A DNA stretch of 64,000 nucleotides, from NCBI GenBank assembly GCA_965262505.1, contig CBDHFM010000030.1:4836001-4900000 (forward strand), read 5' to 3'. Position numbers and translations under genes: made by a program. Of the stretch, positions 1 to 8,713 are shown piece by piece; position 1 is the first letter of the stretch, and every line of letters begins with the position of its first letter. Origin of the DNA: JACPPO01 sp965262505. GTDB taxonomy: Bacteria > Acidobacteriota > Vicinamibacteria > Vicinamibacterales > UBA2999. The notes below the pieces were generated by a model. That model had not been told where the DNA came from. It saw only the letters and a list, made by a program, of their open reading frames with translations, and did no database searches.

Positions 1-326
1 ATCGACACACTGCGTCCGAGACGTAGGTCGGTGAGGGGCGTTCGCTCGATATGTGGTGCGATTGGCATCATCAGAGTCCCTTGCAATGGCAGGGATGGTG
101 CCAACGCCAGGCGCGGGGCAATGTATCGCCGTAAAGGACTGACGAGATGGTTGTTAGATCGACTTGGTACGACCGGCGGCGCGGACGCGGATCCGCTGGG
201 GCAGCCAAATGCTTGGCCCACGCGGCCGCGCGGCGACCGCAACACGTTGTGCAATCTGCACACTAATGTGTTGAAATCTGCACGGTTTGTGATTGCGGCC
301 AAGATCTTGGCCTGGGTAGCCAAAAA
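1..326. other. Intergenic/upstream region, no confident gene
   Basis: I see no convincing gene here. An open frame of 99 codons at 31-330 has no recognisable domain, an Arg/Gly-rich composition typical of chance frames in high-GC DNA, and no good ribosome binding site. The region most likely holds the promoter and control sites of the importer operon starting at 327; see the palindrome at 249-261. Confidence 0.5.
249..283. promoter_or_regulatory. Candidate operator: palindrome plus direct repeat
   Basis: GTGCA-ATC-TGCAC (249-261) is a perfect 5+3+5 palindrome. The half AATCTGCAC occurs at 253-261 and again at 275-283, 22 bp apart, about two helical turns. This spacing 44-80 bp before the importer start suits a dimeric regulator. 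Binding is inference; such short sites also arise by chance. Confidence 0.3.
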
Positions 327-2051
327 GTGAAGGTCAGCGCTCCTCGCCTGGTTGGCGTCCTCGCGACGGCGGGCCTGCTCGCCGCCCTTGTGCTCGTTCT
401 TCGTCTGGGAAACTCGTCTTCGCCGGCCACTGACGGCGCCGGTGGCGGGCAGATCGTCGCGTCGATTCGTGCCGAGCCGCGCACCTTCAACCGCTTCATC
501 GCCCGCGACCAGACCACCGAAGTCCTGACGTTCCTGATGCAGGGCCGGCTGGTGCGCGTCAACCGCGCGACCTTCGAGCTGGAACCCTGGCTGGCCGAAA
601 CGTGGGAGTCGAGCGCGGACGGCCGGACACACACGCTGCACCTCCGGCCCGACGTAACCTGGTCCGACGGCACCCCGTTTACCTCTGCCGACGTGCTCTT
701 TTCGCTGCGGGCGGTGTACGACCCGAAGGTGGAAAGTGTGCTCGCCGGCAGCCTCCTGGCGGGCGGGCAGCCGCTCCGAGGTACCGCGCCGGGTCCCCAG
801 GAGGTGGTGCTCACCTTCGCCGAGCCGTCGGGTCCGGGACTGCGGCTGCTCGACGGCCTGCCGATCCTGCCGAAGCACAAGCTCGAGGCGGCGCTCGAGG
901 CCGGCACCTTCGCGGCTGCCTGGAACACCAGCACCCCGCCGACCGACGTGGTCGGCACCGGCCCCTTCGTGCTGCGCGAGTACCAGCCGGGGCAACGCGT
1001 GGTGCTCGATCGCAACCCACGCTACTGGCGCACGGCGGACGACGGCACGACGCTGCCCTATCTCGATCGCATCGTGCTGGAAATCGTGCCGGAGCAGAAC
1101 GCGGAGCTGCTGCGGATCCAGTCGGGCGAAACGGACCTCACCTCCAGCGAGCTGCGGCCCGAAGACTACCAGCCAATCCGCCGCGCCGAGGAAGACGGGC
1201 AACTCCGGCTGATCGAGCTTGGGATCGGCCCCGACGCCGACGCGTTCTGGTTCTGCTTGAAGCCGGACGCCACGCGCGCCGATCCGCGCGCCGCCTTCGT
1301 GCAGCGGCCCGAGTTCCGCCAGGCGATCTCGCACGCGGTCGATCGTGAAGTGTTTGCCGAGACAGTCTTCCTGGGCGCCGCCGTGCCCGTGTGGGGGCCC
1401 GTCACGCCCGGCAACGCCCGGTGGTTCTGGCCAGACCTTCCGCGGTACCTCCATGACGACGCCCGGGCGCGGGCGCTGCTGCGGAGGATTGGCCTGGAGG
1501 ATCGCGACGGCAACGGAGTCGTGGAGGACGAATCAGGCACGGAGGCGCGGTTCACGGTCATCACGCAGCGCGGCATCGGCTGGTACGAGCGTGGGACATC
1601 GGTGCTCCGCGAGGAGCTGACCGGCATCGGGATTGCACTCGACATCGCGCCGCTCGAGTTCGGCACCATGATCCAGCGTCTGCTGGCGTGTGATTACGAC
1701 GCCATGTACTTCCGACCGCTAGCTACGGATTTCGACCCGGCTGGCAACATGGACTTCTGGCTCAGCTCCGGCTCCGCGCACCTCTGGAACATGGCGCAGC
1801 GGGCGGCTGCGACGGAGTGGGAGCAGCGCATCGACACGCTGATGCTCGAGCAGGCGGCGACGCTCGATCCGGACCGGCGCCGGCAGCAGTTCAATCTCGT
1901 CCAGCGCATCTTCGCAGAGAACCTGCCGGTGCTGTATTTCGCGGCGCCGCGCATGTACTACGCTCACAGCCCGCGACTCCAGGGTGTCGTCCCGTCGGTG
2001 CTTCGGCCCCCGGTGCTTTGGAACGCCGATAGCCTCAGCGTCACGAATTGA
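327..2051 (+). CDS. ABC transporter substrate-binding protein, family 5 (peptide/nickel type)
   Basis: Extracytoplasmic solute-binding protein of the oligopeptide/dipeptide (SBP_bac_5) family, expected to hand a peptide-like ligand to the permeases encoded next. The 574-residue length is usual. It has an N-terminal hydrophobic segment at about residues 8-26 with no clear lipobox Cys, so it is membrane-anchored or exported by an uncleaved or atypical signal. The binding fold covers about residues 45-560, with typical features such as ASIRAEPRTFNRF near the mature start, VTWSDGTPFTSADV, GTGPFVLREY and the late WNMAQ region. The start is GTG at 327. The stop overlaps the next start by one base (TGATG), so it is probably translationally coupled. 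No ATPase gene follows, so the transporter needs one from elsewhere. Confidence 0.9.
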   Translation: MKVSAPRLVGVLATAGLLAALVLVLRLGNSSSPATDGAGGGQIVASIRAEPRTFNRFIARDQTTEVLTFLMQGRLVRVNRATFELEPWLAETWESSADGRTHTLHLRPDVTWSDGTPFTSADVLFSLRAVYDPKVESVLAGSLLAGGQPLRGTAPGPQEVVLTFAEPSGPGLRLLDGLPILPKHKLEAALEAGTFAAAWNTSTPPTDVVGTGPFVLREYQPGQRVVLDRNPRYWRTADDGTTLPYLDRIVLEIVPEQNAELLRIQSGETDLTSSELRPEDYQPIRRAEEDGQLRLIELGIGPDADAFWFCLKPDATRADPRAAFVQRPEFRQAISHAVDREVFAETVFLGAAVPVWGPVTPGNARWFWPDLPRYLHDDARARALLRRIGLEDRDGNGVVEDESGTEARFTVITQRGIGWYERGTSVLREELTGIGIALDIAPLEFGTMIQRLLACDYDAMYFRPLATDFDPAGNMDFWLSSGSAHLWNMAQRAAATEWEQRIDTLMLEQAATLDPDRRRQQFNLVQRIFAENLPVLYFAAPRMYYAHSPRLQGVVPSVLRPPVLWNADSLSVTN

Positions 2052-3022
2052 TGAGATTTCTCGCGCGCCGCCTGCTGTTTGCGGCGGTGCTCGTCGTCGT
2101 CTCGTCGGCCGCGCTGCTGCTGGCGCGGCTGGCGCCGGGGGACGTCACCGCGCAGCTCGGGCCGTTCGCCAGCGCCAGCGAGATTGCCGCGACCCGCGCC
2201 CGGTTCGACCTCGATCGCAGCCCGGCCGGGCAGTTGACCGTCTTGGTCTCGCGCGCCGCGCGGTTCGATTTTGGCGAATCGTTCCTCTACAACCGCCCCG
2301 TGCGCAGCCTGATCGGGCGCGCCACCGCCAACACCGCCGTCCTGGCCCTCGTCGCTCTCGTCGCCGCCACGGTCCTCGGTATCCCGCTGGGCATCTTCAC
2401 CGGTAGCCGTCGGGGAGCGGCCGCCGCCCTGGTTCGGGCCGTCTCGCTCGTGTGTCTCTCGGTGCCGCCGCTGCTCACATCCCTGCTCCTCGTGTTCGTC
2501 GCGGTGACGACCCGCTGGTTTCCATCCGGCGGGATGACGTCGGCCGACGCGGTCGATCCGCGGTGGGCTACCTGGCTGATCGACGTCGCGGTCCATCTAC
2601 CGCTGCCGGCGCTGGCGCTCGCGCTGCCGATCGCCGCCACCTTCGAGCGGTTGCAGGCGCAGTCGATGAGCGCCGCGCTCGGCCAGCCGTTCGTGCTGGC
2701 GGCCGTGGCGCGAGGCGTGGCGCCACGCGACGTCATCGTGCGGCACGCATGGCGCGTGTCGCTGCGGCCGATCTGTGCCGTGTACGGGCTCGCGATCGGC
2801 GCACTCCTGTCGGGGTCGTTCGTCGTGGAGTTCGTCACCGCATGGCCGGGCCTCGGGCGGCTGATGTACGAGGCGCTACGCGCCCGCGACATCTACCTTG
2901 TGGCCGGATGCGCCGCGATGGGCGGCCTGCTGCTGGCGCTCGGGAGCCTGGTGGGCGACCTGCTGCTGGCCGCCGCGGACCCAAGCGTCGGAGAGAAACT
3001 CGGAGAGCGCCAAGCCCGATGA
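2051..3022 (+). CDS. ABC transporter permease, DppB/OppB type
   Basis: Inner-membrane permease of the dipeptide/oligopeptide importer class. The N-terminus FLARRLLFAAVLVVVSSAAL is a first membrane helix, followed by the DppB-typical periplasmic stretch (LARLAPGD, with an LDRSPAGQL segment) and five further helices. The cytoplasmic EAA-type loop is seen in VAAVARGVAPRDVIVRHAWR. The ATG at 2051 is chosen because it overlaps the preceding TGA by one base; a TTG one codon earlier is also open. The last codons overlap the next start as ATGA. It pairs with the DppC-like permease downstream to form the heterodimeric channel. Confidence 0.88.
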   Translation: MRFLARRLLFAAVLVVVSSAALLLARLAPGDVTAQLGPFASASEIAATRARFDLDRSPAGQLTVLVSRAARFDFGESFLYNRPVRSLIGRATANTAVLALVALVAATVLGIPLGIFTGSRRGAAAALVRAVSLVCLSVPPLLTSLLLVFVAVTTRWFPSGGMTSADAVDPRWATWLIDVAVHLPLPALALALPIAATFERLQAQSMSAALGQPFVLAAVARGVAPRDVIVRHAWRVSLRPICAVYGLAIGALLSGSFVVEFVTAWPGLGRLMYEALRARDIYLVAGCAAMGGLLLALGSLVGDLLLAAADPSVGEKLGERQAR

Positions 3023-3993
3023 AGCGTGCCGGCCACCTCCTGCTCGCGCTGGTGGCGCTCGTCGCGCTGGCCGCGCCCTGGCTGGCGCCGAATCCGCCGG
3101 ATCGGAGCTTTGCCGGCTTCCTGTACGCGCCGCCGACGCCCGTGCACCTGTTCCGAGGGGGGCCCAGGATCCCCTTCTTCTACCCGCAGCGGTTGGTGAA
3201 CCGCCTCGAGCGAAGGTTCGAGGAGGACAGGCTGCACCCTTTGCCTTTGCAATGGTTTACGGATGGTCGCTTGGTTTCCGCTCCGGGCGGGGACGCGAGC
3301 CCGCTTCTCCTGCTGGGCGCGGACGGGTTCGGCCGCGACACGTTTTCCCGGCTTCTCCACGGCGCCAGAGCCTCGCTGGCTCTCGCCGCCGCCGCCACGG
3401 TGCTCGCGCTGCTGCTTGGCGCGCTCGTAGGCGGGATCGCCGGCTACGCCGGCGGGATCGTGGACGAACTGCTCTCGCGGATGACCGACTTCGTGCTCGT
3501 CCTGCCGGCCATCTACGTCGCGCTGGCGCTCCGCGCTGTGATGCCGCTCATCCTGCCTCCAGCCACGGTGTTCGTCCTGCTCGGGACCATTTTCGCCTTG
3601 CTGGGATGGCCAGTCGTTGCCCGCGGCGTCCGCGCGATCGTGGTGTCCGAGCGGCAGCGCGACTACCTGGTGGCGGGACAGGCGCTTGGCGCCGGTCCGT
3701 GGCGTCTGCTCTCGCGGCACCTGCTGCCTGCCGCCTGGGGCTATCTCGCGGTGCAGGCCACCCTGCTCCTGCCGGCCTTCATCCTGGCCGAGGCGACCCT
3801 GTCGTACGTGGGCCTCGGGTTTCCGGATACGGTGCCCACCTGGGGGACGATGCTGCAGGACGGGTCCAACGTCGCGCTGCTGGCCGAAGCGCCGTGGATG
3901 CTGGCGCCTGCCGCCGCGATTTTCGTCGTCGTCCTCGCCGTGAACCTGGCGGTACAGGGAACGGGCCGCGCGCCTGTACAATTGGAGCCATGA
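3019..3993 (+). CDS. ABC transporter permease, DppC/OppC type
   Basis: Second permease of the peptide-type importer, 324 residues. After helix 1 (about residues 5-23) comes a roughly 60-residue periplasmic insert (FLYAPPTPVHLFRGG to FTDGRLVSAPGG) that is longer than in most DppC proteins. The family signature LGADGFGRDTFSRLLHGAR and five more helices follow. The EAA loop is GVRAIVVSERQRDYLVAGQA, then LGAGPWRLLSRHLLP. The ATG at 3019 overlaps the upstream TGA (ATGA). The end overlaps the start of the DapA-family gene, so transporter and lyase are translationally linked. Confidence 0.88.
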   Translation: MKRAGHLLLALVALVALAAPWLAPNPPDRSFAGFLYAPPTPVHLFRGGPRIPFFYPQRLVNRLERRFEEDRLHPLPLQWFTDGRLVSAPGGDASPLLLLGADGFGRDTFSRLLHGARASLALAAAATVLALLLGALVGGIAGYAGGIVDELLSRMTDFVLVLPAIYVALALRAVMPLILPPATVFVLLGTIFALLGWPVVARGVRAIVVSERQRDYLVAGQALGAGPWRLLSRHLLPAAWGYLAVQATLLLPAFILAEATLSYVGLGFPDTVPTWGTMLQDGSNVALLAEAPWMLAPAAAIFVVVLAVNLAVQGTGRAPVQLEP

Positions 3994-4886
3994 TGCCCTT
4001 CAGCGGTGTCTTCACGCCGATCGTCACGCCGTTCAGTATCGACGGCACGATCGACGATGCAGGGATGCGCCGCAATGTCGCGAGGTGGATGACCACGCCG
4101 CTGACGGGGGTTGTAGTGCTCGGATCCAACGGCGAGGCCCCGCAGCTTGACGATGCCGAGGCGGACTGGGTCATCGAGATCGTTCGCGGCCAAGTGCCGC
4201 GTGACCGTCCGCTGATCGCCGGGACGGGGCGCGAATCAACCGCCGCCACCATCGCCGCCACACGGCGGGCCGCCGTGGCCGGTGCTGACGCCGTGCTCGT
4301 GCGGACGCCTTCGTTCTTCAAATCGCAGATGACCACCGACGTGTTCGTGCGCCACTACACCGAAGTGGCCGATGCCTCGCCGGTGCCGGTGCTGCTCTAT
4401 AACGTGACGATGTTTACGGGCGTGACCCTCGCAGTCGACGCCGTGGCCACGCTCGCGCTACATCCGAACATCGTCGGCATGAAGGAATCGGGCAGCGACG
4501 TCGGCCTGATTACCGAGTACGTCGCACGGACGCCCGACGACTTCACGATGCTGGCGGGATCCGCGGCGACACTGTTTCACGCCCTGTGCGCCGGCTGCGA
4601 CGGGGCGGTCCTTGCGCTTGCCGCACTGGTGCCGCGCGACATCGTGGGCATGGAGGCGCTGGTGGACGAAGGGCGCCTGGACGAGGCGCGCGCGTTGCAG
4701 CGCCGCCTCATGCCGCTCGCCCGTTCCGTCGGCGCGATTCACGGCGTACCCGGCCTCAAGGCGGCGCTCGAGCTGATGGGGTTTGCCGCCGGGCCTCCCC
4801 GCCCGCCCCTGCGCCCCGCGTCGCCGCAGGCGATCGACCTGCTGCGCACAGAGCTCGATGCGCTTGGGGCGCTTGAGAAGATGTGA
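3990..4886 (+). CDS. Dihydrodipicolinate synthase (DapA) family lyase/aldolase
   Basis: A TIM-barrel class I aldolase of the DapA/NanA/KDG-aldolase superfamily, 298 residues, normal length. The pyruvate-site motif is GSNGEA (family GTTGE; the Ser/Asn change is common in non-DapA members). The Tyr motif is LLYNVT, and the Schiff-base lysine is in VGMKESGSD. The Ser/Asn-type motif and the link to a peptide-type importer argue for a catabolic 2-oxo-acid lyase rather than lysine biosynthesis, but the substrate cannot be told. Start ATG 3990 (MMPFSG) or 3993; both overlap the permease stop. Confidence 0.85.
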   Translation: MMPFSGVFTPIVTPFSIDGTIDDAGMRRNVARWMTTPLTGVVVLGSNGEAPQLDDAEADWVIEIVRGQVPRDRPLIAGTGRESTAATIAATRRAAVAGADAVLVRTPSFFKSQMTTDVFVRHYTEVADASPVPVLLYNVTMFTGVTLAVDAVATLALHPNIVGMKESGSDVGLITEYVARTPDDFTMLAGSAATLFHALCAGCDGAVLALAALVPRDIVGMEALVDEGRLDEARALQRRLMPLARSVGAIHGVPGLKAALELMGFAAGPPRPPLRPASPQAIDLLRTELDALGALEKM

Positions 4887-4906
4887 CGTCTGGACGATTG
4901 ACTGCC

Positions 4907-6349
4907 ATGACCGTACGCCTCATCGCCCCGGTCGTGCTTCTCGCGCTGGTTGCCGCGTGCGCCACGAACCCCGTGACCGGTCGGCGCGAGCTGTCGTTCA
5001 TGAGCGAAGCGCAGGAGATCGGCATTGCGCAGGAGTCCGATCCCCAGATCAAAGAGGAGATGGGGGTCTATAACGATCCCGAGTTGCAGGCCTACGTCGC
5101 CGAGATCGGCCAGCGCATGGCGGCGATCTCGGAGCGCCCACTTCTGCCGTGGCGCTTCACCATCGTCGACGTCCCCGCGGTAAACGCCTTTGCGGTGCCG
5201 GGCGGCGGCATCTACATCACGCGTGGCATCTTGCCGTTCCTCGACAGCGAGGCCGAACTCGCCGGCGTCATCGGTCATGAGATCGGCCACGTGACGGCGC
5301 GCCACTCGGCGCAGCAGTACACGCGGCAGATCTCGGGGCAGGTGGGTCTGCTCGCGCTCGGGGCCTTCGTCCCGGCCGCGCGGCCGTTCGGCCAGGTCTC
5401 CAGCCAGGCGCTCGGCGTCCTGTTCCTCAGGTACGGCCGCGGCGACGAGCTGCAGGCGGACCAGCTTGGCGCGCGGTATGAGTCGACGCTCGGGTGGGAT
5501 CCGGCGGGAGTGCCGGCGTTTCTCTCCACGCTCGGCCGACTCGACGAGGCGGCCGGCGACCGGCGGGGCGTGCCCAACTGGCTGTCGACGCATCCGGAGC
5601 CGCTGTCCCGCGTGACAGAGATTCAGCCCACGGTCGATCAGCTCACGCCGGCTGGGGCCAGTTTTTCCACGAACCGCGACGCGTGGCTGCGGCGGATCGA
5701 CGGCATCCTCTACGGCGACAATCCGGAACAGGGGCTGGCCCGCGGCAGCACCTTTCTGCACCCGGTGCTTCGCTTCCGGATTGATTTTCCCGACCAGTGG
5801 GAGATCGCGAACAGCCCGCAGGAGGTGGCGGCCAAGGCGCCAGGCGCCGACATCTTCATGTTCCTGCAGGCCGTCGAACAGCCCCAGGGAAGGGACCTCG
5901 AGGAGATCGCGCGCAACAGCATGCGGAGCGCCGGGTTCGGCGTCTCGGAGGGCGAGCGCACCTCGATCAACGGCCTCGATGCGTACATGGGGGTCTACCA
6001 GGGGCAGGTCCAGGGCCTCGGCGCCGTGGTCGCCCGCGCCGCGCACATCATGCACGACGGCGACGTCTACGTAGTCGTCGGGCTCGTGCCGCGAAATGGC
6101 TTCGAGCAGACCGACGGGGCCTTTGTCGCCAGCATCCGCTCGTTCCAGAGCCTGTCGGCCGCCGAGGCCGAGGACATTCATCCGAATCGTGTCGATCTGT
6201 ACGTCGTGCGCGCCGGAGACACATGGGCGTCGATCAACGAGACATCGGGCGCCGTGGTGACGCCTGCGACGCTGGCGATCATGAACAAGGCAACGCCCGA
6301 CTCTCAGCCGCAGCCGGGCACACGGATCAAGATCGTGGTGAGCGGCTAG
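4907..6349 (+). CDS. M48 family metalloprotease lipoprotein (BepA/YfgC-like)
   Basis: Periplasmic zinc metalloprotease, 480 residues. The signal peptide ends in a lipobox, LLALVAAC, with Cys18 as the lipidated residue. The zinc site is HEIGH at 124-128 in GVIGHEIGHVTARH, with a third ligand in RGDELQADQLGAR (about Glu181). The C-terminal third (YVVRAGDTWASINE to PGTRIKIVV) resembles a LysM-like peptidoglycan-binding module, similar to secreted M48 proteins that service the outer membrane. Start ATG 4907 is preferred to the GTG at 4883, which would lie inside the upstream stop context. The stop TAG at 6347-6349 is made from the TA target duplication of the adjacent IS630 element plus its first base; without the element the next base is also G, so the stop is preserved. 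Confidence 0.9.
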   Translation: MTVRLIAPVVLLALVAACATNPVTGRRELSFMSEAQEIGIAQESDPQIKEEMGVYNDPELQAYVAEIGQRMAAISERPLLPWRFTIVDVPAVNAFAVPGGGIYITRGILPFLDSEAELAGVIGHEIGHVTARHSAQQYTRQISGQVGLLALGAFVPAARPFGQVSSQALGVLFLRYGRGDELQADQLGARYESTLGWDPAGVPAFLSTLGRLDEAAGDRRGVPNWLSTHPEPLSRVTEIQPTVDQLTPAGASFSTNRDAWLRRIDGILYGDNPEQGLARGSTFLHPVLRFRIDFPDQWEIANSPQEVAAKAPGADIFMFLQAVEQPQGRDLEEIARNSMRSAGFGVSEGERTSINGLDAYMGVYQGQVQGLGAVVARAAHIMHDGDVYVVVGLVPRNGFEQTDGAFVASIRSFQSLSAAEAEDIHPNRVDLYVVRAGDTWASINETSGAVVTPATLAIMNKATPDSQPQPGTRIKIVVSG

Positions 6350-6660
6350 TACCTTGCCGCAGTGGTTTTGATCGGTTGCAACGAGGGTAGTTCCTCTGCC
6401 GACAACAACAGCTTGATCGTCCGGGGTTGGCGTGGAACCCGACTGATCAGACCGCGCCGCTCAAGCTCGACGATCATGTGGTGGACGGCCGGGGGCGTGA
6501 CCTGAAAGAACCGTTGGAAGTCCGCTTCGGCCGGTGGCGTTCGGTGAAGGAGCGTGTACGTGTAGAGGAAGGCTAGGTACTGGCCCTGCTTCTGGGTGAA
6601 TCTCGGTGATGAACGGCTGGACACGGGATCGGGAAGGTGATCCAAGATGTCCATGCACAT
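6346..6660 (-). CDS. Winged-helix (LexA-like) DNA-binding passenger protein of IS630 element
   Basis: A 104-residue protein with a winged helix-turn-helix: FTQKQGQYLAFLYTYTLLHR, then PPAEADFQRFFQVTPPAVHH as the HTH and ELERRGLISRVPRQPRTI as the wing. It resembles the LexA N-terminal DNA-binding domain without the protease part. It lies wholly inside the IS630 element, divergent from the transposase with overlapping 5' ends (ATG at 6660 or 6654 versus transposase ATG 6647). Its stop codon uses the TA target duplication plus one host base. A role in repressing the transposase is inferred from the overlap. Confidence 0.75.
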   Translation of the reverse strand: MCMDILDHLPDPVSSRSSPRFTQKQGQYLAFLYTYTLLHRTPPAEADFQRFFQVTPPAVHHMIVELERRGLISRVPRQPRTIKLLLSAEELPSLQPIKTTAARY

Positions 6661-7814
6661 ACGCTATCGCATCACGCTGACCTACGATGAACAGCAACAG
6701 CTTCAGGCGCTTGTGAGCGGCGGCCAGGGGGCGGTTCGCAAGATCAAGCGGGCGCAGATTCTCCTCGCCGCGGACGCCACATCCACCGACGAGATGATCG
6801 CGCTCAACGTTGGTGTCGGCACGTCGACCGTGTACCGGACCAAGCAACGCTTCGTCGAGGAAGGACTGGACCGAGCGCTCCGCGAAGTGCCCCGTCCCGG
6901 CGCGCCGCGCAAGCTCGGCGCCAGCGATGAAGCCCTCCTGGTCGCGGTCGCTTGCTCACATCCACCCTCCGGGCGTGCGCGATGGACACTGGATCTCCTG
7001 GCCCGCGAGATGGTGCGACTCACCTCGCACGAGGCCCTGTCGGGCGACACGGTGGGTCGCCGGCTTGCCGAGATGGCGCTGAAGCCGTGGCAGGAGAAGA
7101 TGTGGTGCATTCCGACGGTCAACGCCGAGTACGTGGCGCGAATGGAAGACGTCCTCGATCTCTACGCCGAGCCGCCGGATCCGCGGCGACCGGTCGTCGG
7201 CTTCGATGAAACACCCCGGCAACTGATCGGCGAAGCGCGTGTCCCGATTCGGGCCAAGCCCGGGAAGCCCAGACGAGTCGACTACGAGTACGTGCGCAAC
7301 GGCACGGCGAATGTCTTCATGTTCGTAGACGTGAATCGCCCCTGGCGACATGCCAAGGTCACCGACCAACGCACGTGCGTCGACTTCGCAGAGTGCATGC
7401 GCGATCTCGTCGATGAGCACTACCCGGAGGCCGAACGGATCCGTGTGGTGCTCGACAATCTTTCGGCACATTCAGCGGCAGCGCTCTACCACGCCTTCGA
7501 TCCCGCCGAGGCACGACGGATTCTCCGTCGGCTCGAGTTTCACTTCACGCCGAAACACGCCAGCTGGCTCAACATGGTCGAGATCGAAATCGGCGTGATG
7601 GTCAAGCAGTGCCTCGATCGTCGGATCCCTGCCAAGGCGATCCTCATCAAGGAGATCGCGGCATGGGAGCAACGGCGCAATGACGAGAAGGCGCGCATCC
7701 ACTGGATGTTTACAGTCGACCGTGCTCGCGAAAAGCTCGGCCGTGTGTATCCGCAACCCGCTGGTCGGGCCAAAGCCGCCGCGTGAACCGGTCAGATCCA
7801 CTGCGGCGAGGTAC
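6349..7814 (+). mobile_element. IS630-family insertion sequence, complete, with TA duplication
   Basis: A 1466-bp element bounded by imperfect 29-bp inverted repeats: 6349-6377 (GTACCTTGCCGCAGTGG...) and the complement of 7786-7814 (GTACCTCGCCGCAGTGG...), matching at 25 of 29 positions. The flanking TA at 6347-6348 and 7815-7816 is the expected IS630/Tc1 target duplication. It holds a full transposase and a divergent winged-helix gene. It sits between the M48 protease gene and the transglycosylase gene. It looks intact and may be active. Confidence 0.93.
6647..7786 (+). CDS. IS630-family DDE transposase
   Basis: A 379-residue transposase that cuts and joins the element ends at TA dinucleotides. 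The N-terminal helix-turn-helix region (about 35-75: RAQILLAAD, GVGTSTVYRTKQRF) is followed by a second HTH-like region and the DDE catalytic core: Asp187 in VVGFDETPR, Asp270 in RVVLDNLSAH, Glu312 in SWLNMVEIEIG. No frameshift is needed, unlike many relatives. A good ribosome binding site (GGGAAGGTGA) lies 8-10 bp upstream of ATG 6647. Length and catalytic triad are complete, so it is probably functional. Confidence 0.95.
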   Translation: MSMHIRYRITLTYDEQQQLQALVSGGQGAVRKIKRAQILLAADATSTDEMIALNVGVGTSTVYRTKQRFVEEGLDRALREVPRPGAPRKLGASDEALLVAVACSHPPSGRARWTLDLLAREMVRLTSHEALSGDTVGRRLAEMALKPWQEKMWCIPTVNAEYVARMEDVLDLYAEPPDPRRPVVGFDETPRQLIGEARVPIRAKPGKPRRVDYEYVRNGTANVFMFVDVNRPWRHAKVTDQRTCVDFAECMRDLVDEHYPEAERIRVVLDNLSAHSAAALYHAFDPAEARRILRRLEFHFTPKHASWLNMVEIEIGVMVKQCLDRRIPAKAILIKEIAAWEQRRNDEKARIHWMFTVDRAREKLGRVYPQPAGRAKAAA

Positions 7815-7834
7815 TAGTGGATGGTGGCTAGCGG

Positions 7835-8695
7835 ATGGGTGACGGGGCGGGCACGTTCCGCCGGCGTCTGGTCCGAGCCGCTGTCGCGGCCGGCGCAGTC
7901 GGATTCGCTCTCCTGACTTACGTCTACCTGACGCTGCCCGATGTACGCGTCCTCGCCACGACCAACCCCTCGTCCACCGCCTTCATGGGGCAGCGGGCCG
8001 TCGAAGCGGCGCGGGAGGGGCGCACCATGCGGCGTGTGCAGGAATGGGTGCCGTACTCCGCCGTGTCCGGGACCCTGACGCGTGCCGTGCTGGTGGCGGA
8101 AGATGCAGCGTTCTGGGAGCACGACGGCATCGACGTCCACGAGATCCGCGAGTCCATTCGAGCCAGTTGGGAAGAGGGGGTGCCGATTCGAGGCGCCAGC
8201 ACGATTACGCAGCAACTGGCCAAGAATCTCTACCTGTCCTCGTCGCGGGATCCGCTGCGGAAGCTGCGCGAACTCATCATCGCGCGCCGGCTCGAAGCGG
8301 CGTTGCCCAAAGTCAGGATCTTCGAGATCTATCTCAACGTGATCGAGTGGGGCGACGGCATCTGGGGGGCTGACGCGGCGGCGCGTACCTATTTCGGAAT
8401 TCCAGCTTCCGCGCTGAACGCGGAACAGTCGGCGCTGCTCGCCGGTGCCATCATCAACCCGCGGCTGCACAGTCCCGCGCGTCCAACCGCGCGGCTCCTG
8501 GCGCGTCAGCGGATCATTCTGGATCGCATGGGGCAGGCGAGTCCGCCGGCAGGGGAAAGCACGTCGGCGGAGGAAGACCTTCCCGCTGAACGAGGGCCGT
8601 CGCCGGCGCTCCCTGCGCCAGGGCCGGTGCCCACGCCTGCGCCGTTTCCAACACCACCGCCGGTGGCCGCCGACGGTTCGGCACCGGCGTCGTAG
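7835..8695 (+). CDS. mtgA: Monofunctional biosynthetic peptidoglycan transglycosylase
   Basis: GT51-family glycosyltransferase that polymerises lipid II into glycan strands at the inner membrane. One N-terminal membrane helix (about 16-34) precedes the GT51 domain (about 70-225). The catalytic motif is LVAEDAAFWEHDGID with Glu89 as the expected catalytic base; GASTITQQLAKNLYLS and LRKLRELIIARRLE are the next signature blocks. There is no transpeptidase domain. The last ~55 residues are Pro/Ala-rich low complexity. The ATG is 18 bp beyond the right TA of the IS630 element, so its promoter may have been displaced by the insertion. Confidence 0.92.
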   Translation: MGDGAGTFRRRLVRAAVAAGAVGFALLTYVYLTLPDVRVLATTNPSSTAFMGQRAVEAAREGRTMRRVQEWVPYSAVSGTLTRAVLVAEDAAFWEHDGIDVHEIRESIRASWEEGVPIRGASTITQQLAKNLYLSSSRDPLRKLRELIIARRLEAALPKVRIFEIYLNVIEWGDGIWGADAAARTYFGIPASALNAEQSALLAGAIINPRLHSPARPTARLLARQRIILDRMGQASPPAGESTSAEEDLPAERGPSPALPAPGPVPTPAPFPTPPPVAADGSAPAS

Positions 8696-8713
8696 TGTCC
8701 GGCGGCGGGGCTT

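Noticed and set aside
31..330. 99-codon frame at the left edge
   Set aside because: No motif, no ribosome binding site, overlaps the importer start.
2898..3989. N-terminal extension of the DapA-family protein to 662 codons
   Set aside because: It is the shadow frame of the DppC permease; the conserved DapA start is at 3990.
4739..6181. 480-codon open frame on the minus strand opposite the M48 protease gene
   Set aside because: Arg/His/Asp-rich composition with no motifs; mirror of a real high-GC gene with lipobox and HEIGH motif on the plus strand.
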